Assembly (NCBI GenBank): GCA_964515055.1
Contig: CAZEUG010000028.1
Span: 1 to 23,121, forward strand
DNA length: 23,121 nt
Direction of reading: 5' to 3'
Origin: QAMX01 sp964515055
GTDB lineage: Bacteria; Bacillota; Clostridia; Oscillospirales; QAMX01
How positions within the stretch are numbered: position 1 is the stretch's first letter; each line of letters opens with the position of its first letter. This document shows, in pieces, positions 1 to 6,974 of the stretch. Both the position numbers and the translations under genes were made by a program. The notes beneath the pieces are model-generated. The model was not told the origin of the DNA and ran no database searches. It saw only the letters and a list, made by a program, of their open reading frames with translations.

Positions 1-80
1 CGGAGCAGGGGCAGAAGGAGTTTGCTGAATGGCAGGCACAACAGAAAGCCAAGAAGAAGGAAAAGAGCGAGGTCGCATGA
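1..80 (+). CDS. 3' end of an unidentified gene (partial)
   Basis: The reading frame enters the window already open and runs for 25 codons from base 3 to a TGA at 78-80. The visible tail is very charged and rich in Gln, Lys and Glu (it ends KKKEKSEVA), with no hydrophobic stretch. That suits a soluble, disordered C-terminal extension, but the family cannot be named from it. The stop codon lies inside an 8-bp inverted repeat (67-86). The next gene is on the opposite strand, so this gene ends its own transcription unit here. It is called coding only because the frame is open to the edge, has a plausible charged composition and ends next to a hairpin. Confidence 0.5.
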   Translation, partial: EQGQKEFAEWQAQQKAKKKEKSEVA

Positions 81-86
81 CCTCGC
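67..86. terminator. 8-bp inverted repeat over the stop codon
   Basis: GCGAGGTC and GACCTCGC form a perfect 8-bp stem with loop GCAT, enclosing the TGA of the left-edge gene. There is no T-run after it on the + strand. On the minus strand a T/C-rich stretch follows. It may be a weak terminator or an mRNA 3'-end hairpin. Confidence 0.35.
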
Positions 87-119
87 CCAAAAGCAGCGTT
101 AATATGAGAATTTAATAGT

Positions 120-169
120 AAAAAACAAATCCGAACCAATTTCGACTAACGAAATAGTTCGGATTTGTT
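120..169 (-). terminator. long nested palindrome with T-run, leftward terminator
   Basis: Arms AACAAATCCGAAC (124-136) and GTTCGGATTTGTT (157-169) are a perfect 13-bp pair. Inside it ATTTCG (139-144) and CGAAAT (150-155) pair again. Read on the minus strand the stem runs into six T residues (complement of 120-125), so it fits an intrinsic terminator for leftward transcription. It lies downstream of another leftward terminator, so it may be a backup or may serve an unrecognised transcript. Confidence 0.55.
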
Positions 170-405
170 ACGTTTGGTGAACCGTTCTGTGCGCCCAACG
201 TGGAAAACAATGCCAGGGTCGCACATACCAAATGCGGACGGCTCTCTGAACGGACAGCCTGCAACCTGCCGAAAAGGGAAGCCACACCGCGAAGGGAAAC
301 ACCCGGCGGAATGTGCAATACAAAGACAGACGCAAGCCCAAACCACCGGTGCAACGACCGCGCAGCCGGCAGAAAGCGTTGCATCCTGCCAACACAGAAC
401 ACGAA

Positions 406-442
406 AAAGCCGTGGAAAAGCTGCAAACTTTTCCACGGCTTT
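406..442 (-). terminator. intrinsic terminator of the NifU-like/GGGtGRT unit
   Basis: Bases 406-420 and 428-442 pair perfectly over 15 bp (core GCCGTGGAAAAG / CTTTTCCACGGC) around a 7-base loop. On the minus strand the GC-rich core is followed by TTTTT. It starts 31 bases beyond the stop of the GGGtGRT gene, the usual place for a rho-independent terminator. Confidence 0.8.
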
Positions 443-473
443 CTGCCATTTCAGAGAGAAAAAACGATTTGAA

Positions 474-1469
474 TTACTTCAGAGCTTCTTCAACAGCCAC
501 GGCGCAGGCGACAGTGGCACCGACCATCGGGTTGTTGCCCATGCCGATCAGACCCATCATTTCGACGTGTGCCGGCACGGAAGAGGAACCGGCAAACTGT
601 GCATCGCCGTGCATTCTGCCCATCGAGTCGGTCAGACCGTAGGAAGCCGGGCCGGCTGCCATGTTGTCCGGATGGAGGGTACGACCCGTACCGCCGCCGG
701 AAGCAACGGAGAAGTACTTCTTGTTGTTCTCGTAGCTCCACTTCTTGTAGGTACCGGCAACCAGATGCTGGAAACGCGTCGGGTTCGTCGAGTTACCCGT
801 GATGGAGACGTCAACGCCTTCGTGAACCATGATGGCCACGCCTTCCTGAACGTCGTTGGCACCATAGCACTTGACCTTTGCGCGGTCGCCGTCGGAGAAC
901 GGGACCTCGCGGACGATTTTCAGTTCGCCGGTTGCAAAGTCATAGTCGGTTTCGACGTAGGTAAAGCCGTTGATACGGGAGATGATATACGCAGCATCCT
1001 TGCCCAGACCGTTCAGAATGACGCGGAGCGGGGAGGTACGAACCTTGTTGGCCGTCAGAGCGATTTTCAGAGCGCCTTCGGCAGCGGCAAAGGATTCGTG
1101 ACCGGCGAGGAAGCAGAAGCACTGCGTTTCTTCGCGGAGCAGCATGGCACCCAGATTCCCGTGGCCGAGACCGACCTTCCGGTTTTCTGCAACGGATCCC
1201 GGAATGCAGAATGCCTGCAGACCGATGCCGATGGCTTCGGAAGCGTCAGCTGCGTTGGTGCAGCCCTTCTTGATTGCAATGGCGCAGCCGAGCGTGTAGG
1301 CCCAGACAGCGTTTTCAAATGCGATCGGCTGTGTGCTCTTGATGATTGCATTGACATCAATGCCCTTGGAGAGGCAGAGGTCTCTTGCATCCTCGATTTT
1401 ATCGAAACCGTATTCGGCGCAAACCTGGTTGATTTTGTCGATACGTCTTTCATAGCCTTCAAACAACAT
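474..1469 (-). CDS. GGGtGRT family protein
   Basis: This 331-residue protein belongs to a family named only for its conserved GGGtGRT motif, seen here as GGGTGRT at residues 258-264 and followed by LHPDN. The family has no settled biochemical role that I know of. There is no signal peptide or membrane segment, so it is probably cytoplasmic. It has many cysteines, including C62, C70, C88, C117, C119 and C201, and several glycine-rich stretches (such as GLGHGNLGAM around residue 104). It lies 17 bases after a NifU-like iron-sulfur scaffold gene, and such adjacency is common for this family in Clostridia. That suggests an Fe-S client or partner, by inference only. The start is ATG with AGAAAGGGGG upstream. 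The pair shares the promoter at 2241-2269 and the terminator at 406-442. Confidence 0.9.
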   Translation of the reverse strand: MLFEGYERRIDKINQVCAEYGFDKIEDARDLCLSKGIDVNAIIKSTQPIAFENAVWAYTLGCAIAIKKGCTNAADASEAIGIGLQAFCIPGSVAENRKVGLGHGNLGAMLLREETQCFCFLAGHESFAAAEGALKIALTANKVRTSPLRVILNGLGKDAAYIISRINGFTYVETDYDFATGELKIVREVPFSDGDRAKVKCYGANDVQEGVAIMVHEGVDVSITGNSTNPTRFQHLVAGTYKKWSYENNKKYFSVASGGGTGRTLHPDNMAAGPASYGLTDSMGRMHGDAQFAGSSSVPAHVEMMGLIGMGNNPMVGATVACAVAVEEALK

Positions 1470-1486
1470 TGCAAAAGCCCCCTTTC

Positions 1487-2179
1487 TCAGTTCTTGCGCG
1501 GATCGATGTAGGAATCCGCGCCGTCAAAACGACCGTACGTGCCGATGTTCTTCTCGTAGGCTTCCTTCGGATCAACACCATCACGAATGGCCTGCATCAT
1601 CTTGCCGATGTGAACGAACTTGTAGCCGATAATTTCCTTGTTCTTGTCCAGTGCGAGCTGCAGAACGTAGCCCTCGGACATTTCCAGATAACGTGCGCCC
1701 TTTGCCTTGGTGCCAAACATGGTACCAACCTGAGAACGCAGACCCTTGCCGAGGTCTTCCAGAGAAGCGCCGATCGGGAGGCCGTTTTCGGAGAATGCGG
1801 TCTGGCTTCTGCCGTACGCAAGCTGCTTGAAGATCTCACGCATGGCAACGTTGATTGCATCGCAGACCAGGTCGGTATTCAGAGCTTCCAGCAGAGTTTT
1901 GCCCTGCAGAATTTCTGCGGCCATGGCGGCAGAGTGGGTCATGCCGGAACAACCGAGCGTTTCAACCAGTGCCTCTTCAATGATACCATTTTTGACGTTG
2001 AGCGTCAGTTTGCAGCAGCCCTGCTGCGGTGCGCACCAGCCAATCCCGTGGGACAGGCCGGAAATGTCAGAAATCTGCTTGGACTTGACCCATTTTCCTT
2101 CTTCCGGAATGGGGGCAGGACCATGATCGCAGCCCTTGGCAATGACGCACATGCTTTCAACTTCATGAGAATAATTCAT
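1487..2179 (-). CDS. NifU/IscU-like iron-sulfur scaffold protein
   Basis: The 230-residue protein matches the NifU N-terminal (IscU-like) scaffold fold, on which [2Fe-2S] or [4Fe-4S] clusters are built before transfer to target proteins. Candidate cluster ligands are C49 and C55/C56 (segment GWCAPQQGCC), C77 (ETLGCSGM, aligning with the FGCGSA segment of IscU) and C106 (LVCDAI). The third IscU cysteine motif, HCS, is not present in its usual form. The protein is longer than classical IscU (about 130 residues), with an extra C-terminal 80 to 100 residues. This fits the version that travels with GGGtGRT proteins. The ATG is preceded by AAAGGAG at good spacing. No cysteine desulfurase lies in the window, so sulfur must come from elsewhere. 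Confidence 0.87.
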   Translation of the reverse strand: MNYSHEVESMCVIAKGCDHGPAPIPEEGKWVKSKQISDISGLSHGIGWCAPQQGCCKLTLNVKNGIIEEALVETLGCSGMTHSAAMAAEILQGKTLLEALNTDLVCDAINVAMREIFKQLAYGRSQTAFSENGLPIGASLEDLGKGLRSQVGTMFGTKAKGARYLEMSEGYVLQLALDKNKEIIGYKFVHIGKMMQAIRDGVDPKEAYEKNIGTYGRFDGADSYIDPRKN

Positions 2180-2240
2180 ACGTCTGCTCCTTTATGCTTT
2201 TTTGATACGATGAACGGGAATGCAAATTTCATTAACCACT

Positions 2241-2269
2241 ATTATATCATATTCCGTGCCGAAAGTAAA
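2241..2269 (-). promoter_or_regulatory. promoter of the NifU-like/GGGtGRT unit
   Basis: Read on the minus strand: -35 TTTACT (2264-2269), 17-bp spacer, -10 TATAAT (2241-2246) preceded by TGA, an extended -10. The start codon at 2179 lies about 60 bases downstream. Confidence 0.75.
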
Positions 2270-2326
2270 TGAGCAGATTCGACAAATTCGGCGTTTTCGA
2301 TCAAAAGCACGCAATTTTCTTTCCGG

Positions 2327-2353
2327 ACAAAAGCACCGTCCCAGGCATACAAT
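2327..2353 (+). promoter_or_regulatory. possible sporulation sigma (SigK/SigE-like) promoter
   Basis: CATACAAT at 2346-2353 resembles the -10 of mother-cell sigma factors (CATA-nnn-T), with an AC at 2327-2328 placed 17 bases upstream as in SigK-type promoters. No good sigma-A promoter is visible in the 2280-2378 gap. The short motif makes chance agreement possible. Confidence 0.35.
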
Positions 2354-2378
2354 GGACTGAAACCAATCGCAGAAGGGA

Positions 2379-3665
2379 ATGATTCCAATCGAACTCCTCA
2401 AATTTGGTGCAAAAGGGCCGTCCGTAGCGCTGCTGCAGACGGCGCTGAAACGTGCGGGCGTTTTGCCTGACAAGCCGGATGGCCTCTTCGGAGAACGAAC
2501 CCGACAGGCCGTCATGCGATTCCAGCAACAGCAGGGACTGACGCCGGACGGCGTGGTCGGCACCAAAACACATACCGCACTGATGCCGCTCTACACAGGC
2601 AGCGCCCGCCATACGGTTGCACGCGGCGATACCTTCTACCGCCTGGCGCAGCGCTACGGCACGACAGCGCAGGCCATCGCCACAGCTAATCCGGGGGTGC
2701 AGCCGAATCACCTGCCAATCGGCCAGATGCTGGTGATTCCGCTGAATTTTCCGGTCGTTGCAACGGATATCCCGGTGTCGGCGGAGATTGTCGCGATTGA
2801 ACTCGAAGGGCTGACGATGCGCTATCCGTTTCTCCGGACAGGCGGCATTGGAACCGATTCGGCCGGACAACAGATTCCGTACCTGTCCATCGGCACCGGA
2901 GCAAAGGAGGTTTTCTATAACGGTGCCCATCATGCAAACGAGTGGATCACCACACTGCTGCTGATGCGCCTGTGCGAATCGTATGCCGAGGCGATTGCAT
3001 ATGACCGCAACTTTTTCGGCCAGAGGGCGGCAGTACTGGCGGCTCAGACCACCTTGTATGTCGCACCCATCGTCAACCCTGGCGGAGTCGATCTCGTGAC
3101 CGGGGCTCTGACCGGTGGTGATGCCTATGAACAGGCACGCACCATTGCCGATGCATATCCGCAGATTCCGTTTCCAGACGGCTGGAAGGCCAATTTGGAC
3201 GGCATTGACCCCAACCTGTCCTATCCGGCAGAGTGGCAGCGCGCGAGGGAGATCAAATATGCAGAGGGCTATACATCGCCCGCCCCGCGCGACTATGTCG
3301 GGGACGCACCGCTTGCGGCGCGGGAGAGTCGTGCTGTTTATGATTTCACAAATGCCCATCACTTCCGCCTGACGATCTCATGGCATACGCAGGGAGAGGT
3401 GATCTACTGGCAGTTTCTGCAAATTCGACCACCAATGGCGGAATTCATCGGGACGGCCTTTGCAGAGGCCAGCGGATACGAGCTGGCCGAAACGCCGTAT
3501 GCATCCTCCTTCGCTGGCTACAAAGACTGGTTCCTGCAACAGTTTCAACGGCCGGGCTACACCGTGGAAGCCGGCCGCGGTGAAAATCCGCTGCCGCTGG
3601 AGCAGTTTCCGGAAATCTACGAAGACAACCTCGGCATCTTCACACGCGGCCTTTGTCTGGCCTGA
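2379..3665 (+). CDS. PG-binding/LysM/M14 peptidase, gamma-D-glutamyl-diamino-acid type
   Basis: The 428-residue protein has three parts: a PG_binding_1 domain (about 6-70), one LysM domain (about 77-122, with the HTVARGDTFYRLAQRYG start) and an M14 zinc carboxypeptidase domain (about 140-428). Zinc ligands are H185 and E188 in HANE, plus H336 in SWHTQGE. The catalytic glutamate is E397 (YTVEAGRGE). This layout matches the endopeptidase I/YqgT group, which cleaves the gamma-D-Glu to diaminopimelate bond of muropeptides. There is no signal peptide, which is common for mother-cell sporulation or muropeptide-recycling members. The ATG at 2379 has AGAAGGG almost touching it, so the true start may be a few codons further in, at a non-ATG codon. 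A SigK-like promoter lies upstream. The gene converges with secG. Confidence 0.88.
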   Translation: MIPIELLKFGAKGPSVALLQTALKRAGVLPDKPDGLFGERTRQAVMRFQQQQGLTPDGVVGTKTHTALMPLYTGSARHTVARGDTFYRLAQRYGTTAQAIATANPGVQPNHLPIGQMLVIPLNFPVVATDIPVSAEIVAIELEGLTMRYPFLRTGGIGTDSAGQQIPYLSIGTGAKEVFYNGAHHANEWITTLLLMRLCESYAEAIAYDRNFFGQRAAVLAAQTTLYVAPIVNPGGVDLVTGALTGGDAYEQARTIADAYPQIPFPDGWKANLDGIDPNLSYPAEWQRAREIKYAEGYTSPAPRDYVGDAPLAARESRAVYDFTNAHHFRLTISWHTQGEVIYWQFLQIRPPMAEFIGTAFAEASGYELAETPYASSFAGYKDWFLQQFQRPGYTVEAGRGENPLPLEQFPEIYEDNLGIFTRGLCLA

Positions 3666-3695
3666 CGACGGCGCAGACGGCTCGTAAACGTCAAC

Positions 3696-3727
3696 AAAAA
3701 AGCGTGGACACTCTGTCCACGCTTTTT
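3696..3727. terminator. bidirectional terminator between the M14 peptidase and secG
   Basis: GCGTGGACA (3702-3710) and TGTCCACGC (3714-3722) pair perfectly around CTC. A6 precedes and T5 follows, so a T-run follows the stem on both strands. It serves both convergent genes. Confidence 0.9.
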
Positions 3728-3738
3728 GCCGTATGGAT

Positions 3739-3975
3739 TTATTTGGAGAGCGAGATAATATTCAACGCGACTGTTGCAATGACGAAGATGATGCCGGCAA
3801 TAATCGTCAGCTTATGCAGTTTGGCATCGATGTTCTTCACCTTGCTTTTTGCGACGAAGGACTCTGCCGCACCGCCAATCGCACCAAGACCATCCTTACT
3901 GCCACTCTGAAACAGAACGCTTAAAATCAGAACCAATGCACAGAGAAGCTGAAGAATTGTAATTGCAATTTCCAT
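3739..3975 (-). CDS. secG: preprotein translocase subunit SecG
   Basis: The 78-residue protein has the SecG layout: a first membrane helix (about 3-22), a conserved Gly-rich cytoplasmic loop with VLFQSGSKDGLGAIGG (about 20-35), and a second helix (about 56-75). SecG binds SecY/SecE and helps SecA-driven export. The start chosen is the ATG at 3975, because GGAGG lies 9 bases upstream and the protein then has family length. A longer frame extends to 4251, but its extra N-terminal part has no SecG homology and covers the promoter. The gene stands alone, with its own promoter at 4056-4084 and the shared terminator at 3696-3727. Confidence 0.95.
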   Translation of the reverse strand: MEIAITILQLLCALVLILSVLFQSGSKDGLGAIGGAAESFVAKSKVKNIDAKLHKLTIIAGIIFVIATVALNIISLSK

Positions 3976-4055
3976 CGAACAATACCTCCATTCATTCGCA
4001 AGTTCAGGCAGCCGGAAAGAACAAGCCGAATCTGCCATGGTTTTACACTCATAGT

Positions 4056-4084
4056 ATGATATCATATTTCCACGGAAATTGCAA
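4056..4084 (-). promoter_or_regulatory. secG promoter
   Basis: On the minus strand: -35 TTGCAA (4079-4084), 17-bp spacer, -10 TATCAT (4056-4061) with TGA before it (extended -10). The -10 sits in the palindrome ATGATATCAT. Confidence 0.7.
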
Positions 4085-4189
4085 GTCATATCCGATAAAA
4101 AATGAAAAAAATACCAGGCTGCTGCGCGACAAAGCGGGGGAGAACACGCGATCGAATTCGTCATTTCAGCTTTGTTCATCAAATCCCTC

Positions 4190-4218
4190 TTGACGAAGTT
4201 CGATGCGGGTGGTAAAAT
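4190..4218 (+). promoter_or_regulatory. promoter at the head of the 4298-17551 gene run
   Basis: -35 TTGACG (4190-4195), 17-bp spacer, -10 TAAAAT (4213-4218) with TGG before it (extended -10). It lies about 80 bases before the methyltransferase start and is the clearest promoter I found for the long + strand run. Confidence 0.75.
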
Positions 4219-4297
4219 ATAGAAATAATGGAAATCTATCGATATATGCAACCATGATATCGAATCAGAAACGGCTTGAAATGGAGGACACCGATCG

Positions 4298-5170
4298 ATG
4301 TGGATCAGTGACGGATGGCGCGATTATGCGTTAATAGATTGCGGCGGCGGCGAACGGCTGGAACGCTGGGGAGATTATTATCTGGTTCGCCCGGATCCGC
4401 AGGCGCTCTGGAGCCGCTCCTCCAACGACCCGCACTGGAAATCGCCGGACGCCCGATACCTTCGTTCCTCGTCCGGCGGCGGCCGGTGGGAAAAATTCTC
4501 CCTGCCGGAGCAATGGACGATTCGCTATCGCAACCTGACATTTCAGGTGAAGCCGATGAATTTCAAACATACGGGCATTTTTCCGGAACAGGCTGCCAAC
4601 TGGGACTGGACGGCACAGCAGATTGCGCGTGCCCAAACACCAGTACGCGTACTGAACCTGTTTGCCTATACCGGCGCAGCCACTCTGTCTGCCTCGGCCG
4701 CTGGTGCATCGCTCTGTCATGTGGATGCAGCTCGCGGCATGGTGCAGTGGGGTCGCGAAAATGCACGCCTCTCCCATCTGGCCGACCGTCCCATCCGTTG
4801 GATCATTGATGACTGCCTGAAATTTGTCGAACGCGAAAAGCGCCGCGGCAGCCGATATGAGGGCATTATTATGGATCCGCCGTCATTTGGGCGCGGGCCA
4901 AACGGTGAAACCTGGAAAATCGAGGCCGAAATTGACGGCCTGATCCGAAGCGTCAGCGAACTGCTGAGCGACCAGCCTCTGTTCCTGATGATCAATTCCT
5001 ACTCCTCCGGCCTTTCGCCGGAAGCCGTTGCATATATGACGCGTGACATCGTGGAGCGCAGATGGGGCGGACAAACCGAATGCGCCGAGCTGGGTCTGCC
5101 TGTGCAGGCGAGCGGGCTGGCACTGCCCTGCGGCGCAACCACCCGATGGGTATCACAAAGCAATTCCTGA
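4298..5170 (+). CDS. class I SAM-dependent methyltransferase, RlmI-like
   Basis: The 290-residue protein is a Rossmann-fold methyltransferase of the COG1092/Methyltrans_SAM group, which includes the 23S rRNA m5C methyltransferase RlmI. Visible motifs are motif I VLNLFAYTGAATL (118-130), the acidic end of strand 2 in HVDAARGM (D143), an aspartate pair at 171-172, and the catalytic-type motif DPPSFGRG (193-200). The PUA RNA-binding domain of true RlmI is missing. Its place is taken by a short N-terminal region rich in Trp and Arg, so the substrate (rRNA or other) is open. The ATG follows GGAGG with normal spacing. It is the first gene after the promoter at 4190-4218, and its stop is 19 bases before ecfA1. 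Confidence 0.85.
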   Translation: MWISDGWRDYALIDCGGGERLERWGDYYLVRPDPQALWSRSSNDPHWKSPDARYLRSSSGGGRWEKFSLPEQWTIRYRNLTFQVKPMNFKHTGIFPEQAANWDWTAQQIARAQTPVRVLNLFAYTGAATLSASAAGASLCHVDAARGMVQWGRENARLSHLADRPIRWIIDDCLKFVEREKRRGSRYEGIIMDPPSFGRGPNGETWKIEAEIDGLIRSVSELLSDQPLFLMINSYSSGLSPEAVAYMTRDIVERRWGGQTECAELGLPVQASGLALPCGATTRWVSQSNS

Positions 5171-5189
5171 AACAGAAAGGCACAAAACC

Positions 5190-6071
5190 ATGATACAGAC
5201 GGTCGATCTGACCTACTCCTACACCGATTCCGAAGAACCGCAAAGCCATACGAGCCATACGGTGCTGAATCAGCTGTCCCTGACCCTTGAACGCGGCAAA
5301 ATGACCGCGATCATCGGGCACAACGGCTCCGGCAAGTCCACACTTGCCAAGCACATGAACGCCATCTGCCTGCCGACCGGCGGCAAATGCTATGTCAACG
5401 GCATGGATACAACCGATGAAGCGCTTCTCTTCGAAATTCGGCGAACCGTTGGAATGGTTTTTCAAAATCCGGACAATCAGATCATTGCATCGGTTGTCGA
5501 TGAGGATGTGGCGTTTGCTCCGGAAAATCTCGGTCTGCCGCATGATGAAATCGTTGCCCGCGTCCATGACGCGCTGGAGGCTGTCGGAATGTCGGCCTTT
5601 GCAGGTCATGCGCCGCATCTCCTGTCCGGCGGCCAGAAACAGCGTGTTGCCATTGCCGGCGTACTGGCCATGCGGCCGGAATGCATCGTCCTCGATGAAC
5701 CGACAGCTATGCTCGACCCACGCGGCCGCAGGGAAGTTCTGGATACCATCCTTCGCCTGCAAAAACAATATGAGCTGACGGTCGTGCTCATTACCCACCA
5801 TATGGACGAAGCGGCCAGGGCCGATCGGGTTGTCGTGCTCAATGACGGCCGCGTCTATCTGGACGGTACCCCGGCGGAAACGCTGGTTCAGATCAGGGCG
5901 CTGCGCACAGTCGGCATGGACGTCCCGCCGTCCGTCGATCTGCTGTATCGACTCGGCGGCGAAACCGACATTCCCCTCGATGCACTGGACGCGGAAACGT
6001 GCGCCGAACGGATTGCACAGTGGCTGCAACCGCAATCATGCGACAGAATCAGGAAGGCAGAGAATCACTGA
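5190..6071 (+). CDS. ecfA1: ECF transporter ATPase EcfA1
   Basis: The 293-residue ABC ATPase powers energy-coupling-factor vitamin and metal importers together with EcfA2 and EcfT. Walker A is GHNGSGKS (43-50), the Q-loop is in VFQNPDNQ (90-97), the signature is LSGGQKQ (145-151), Walker B is CIVLDEP (165-171), and the H-loop is in LITHHMDEA. The GHNGSGKST and NPDNQ forms are typical of EcfA1 rather than EcfA2. The start is the ATG at 5190, with AGAAAGG upstream. The frame is open further 5', but that part overlaps the methyltransferase and is not ATPase-like. EcfA2 follows one base after the stop. No S-component is nearby, so this is the shared (group II) type of ECF module. Confidence 0.95.
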   Translation: MIQTVDLTYSYTDSEEPQSHTSHTVLNQLSLTLERGKMTAIIGHNGSGKSTLAKHMNAICLPTGGKCYVNGMDTTDEALLFEIRRTVGMVFQNPDNQIIASVVDEDVAFAPENLGLPHDEIVARVHDALEAVGMSAFAGHAPHLLSGGQKQRVAIAGVLAMRPECIVLDEPTAMLDPRGRREVLDTILRLQKQYELTVVLITHHMDEAARADRVVVLNDGRVYLDGTPAETLVQIRALRTVGMDVPPSVDLLYRLGGETDIPLDALDAETCAERIAQWLQPQSCDRIRKAENH

Positions 6072-6072
6072 C

Positions 6073-6957
6073 ATGGCAGAATTGCTGCGCTGCGAACAGC
6101 TAACGCATATATATAGCCCGAAAACCCCGTTTGAGTTCCGGGCACTCGATGAGATCAATCTCACCATTTCGGACGGCAGCCTGATTGGCCTGATCGGTCA
6201 TACCGGCTCCGGCAAATCGACGCTGATTCAACATTTTAATGGTCTGTTGACGCCGACCTCCGGGCGCATTCTGCTGCGCGGAGAAAATCTGGCAGAGGAT
6301 AAAAAACGCCTGCGGGACATTCGTTTCCGTGTCGGGCTGGTCTTTCAGTTCCCGGAGTACCAGCTTTTTGAGGAAACGGTCGAAAAGGATATCGCCTTTG
6401 GCCCGACCAATATGGGGCTGAAACCGGTGGAAATCGCTGAGCGGGTGGCCAGAGCCGCCGAATTGACGGGACTCTCCGGAGAACTGCTCAAAAAATCACC
6501 GTTCGAGCTCTCCGGCGGCCAGAAACGCCGCGTCGCCATTGCCGGTGTCATTGCGATGGAGCCGGAGCTGCTCGTGCTCGATGAACCGACTGCCGGTCTG
6601 GATCCGAAAGGGCGGGACGAAATTTTAGACTGTATCCGTACCTATCAGAAACAGGGCAACCGCTCTGTTGTAATCGTCTCCCACAGCATGGACGATGTGG
6701 CACGCTTTGCCGACCGCATCATTGTCATGCGGAAAGGCAAAATCCTGATGGACGGCACGCCCGCCGAGATTTTTGCGCGGGACGATGAGCTGATTGCAGC
6801 CGGACTGGATATCCCATTTGCCGCGGATGTCATGCGCCGCTTAAAGCAGATGGGCGCAGTCCCGGCGGATACCGAGGCGGCCTACACCGTAGAAGCGGCT
6901 GCGGAGCTGCTTCGCAAACTGAAACAGAAAAAAGGAGAATACGCCGCAGACCGGTAA
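6073..6957 (+). CDS. ecfA2: ECF transporter ATPase EcfA2
   Basis: The 294-residue partner of EcfA1 forms the asymmetric ATPase pair. Walker A is GHTGSGKST (42-50), followed by IQHFNGL, a typical EcfA2 sequence. The Q-loop segment is VFQFPEYQLFEETVEKDIAF. The signature is LSGGQ, Walker B is LLVLDEPTAGLDP and the H-loop is VSHSMDD. The ATG at 6073 lies one base after the ecfA1 stop, with a weak AAGGCAG upstream, so translation is probably coupled. The C-terminal tail (rich in Lys, Ala and Glu) varies in the family. ecfT follows after 17 bases. Confidence 0.95.
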   Translation: MAELLRCEQLTHIYSPKTPFEFRALDEINLTISDGSLIGLIGHTGSGKSTLIQHFNGLLTPTSGRILLRGENLAEDKKRLRDIRFRVGLVFQFPEYQLFEETVEKDIAFGPTNMGLKPVEIAERVARAAELTGLSGELLKKSPFELSGGQKRRVAIAGVIAMEPELLVLDEPTAGLDPKGRDEILDCIRTYQKQGNRSVVIVSHSMDDVARFADRIIVMRKGKILMDGTPAEIFARDDELIAAGLDIPFAADVMRRLKQMGAVPADTEAAYTVEAAAELLRKLKQKKGEYAADR

Positions 6958-6974
6958 AAGCGGCGAACCATTCT

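Larger units (their letters stand above)
81..473. other. gene-free stretch between converging genes
   Basis: This 393-base stretch separates the + strand left-edge gene from the minus-strand GGGtGRT gene. Open frames occur in several registers at once (three on minus, three on plus), with no ribosome binding sites and no recognisable protein, so they are treated as chance. The supported contents are two hairpin terminators pointing leftward (406-442 and 120-169). The 236 bases between them (170-405) are GC-rich, and I recognise no RNA family there. Confidence 0.6.
3976..4297. other. divergent promoter region, secG / methyltransferase
   Basis: This 322-base gap separates divergent genes. It holds the secG promoter (4056-4084, minus) and the methyltransferase promoter (4190-4218, +). 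ATGATATCAT (4056-4065) is a 10-bp palindrome overlapping the secG -10. In the methyltransferase leader, TCGATAT (4239-4245) and ATATCGA (4257-4263) form a small 7-bp hairpin. I see no further gene. Confidence 0.6.

Noticed and set aside
112..449. Three overlapping minus-strand frames of about 95-104 codons
   Set aside because: Frames are open in all three registers at once and cross two hairpin terminators, so chance is the better explanation.
165..1511. Open frame of 448 codons on the plus strand opposite the GGGtGRT gene
   Set aside because: It is antisense to a recognised gene and runs through its terminator hairpin.
4219..5189. Vitamin riboswitch controlling the ECF genes
   Set aside because: The leader before the methyltransferase has only a 7-bp hairpin, and there are only 19 bases before ecfA1, too few for a riboswitch.
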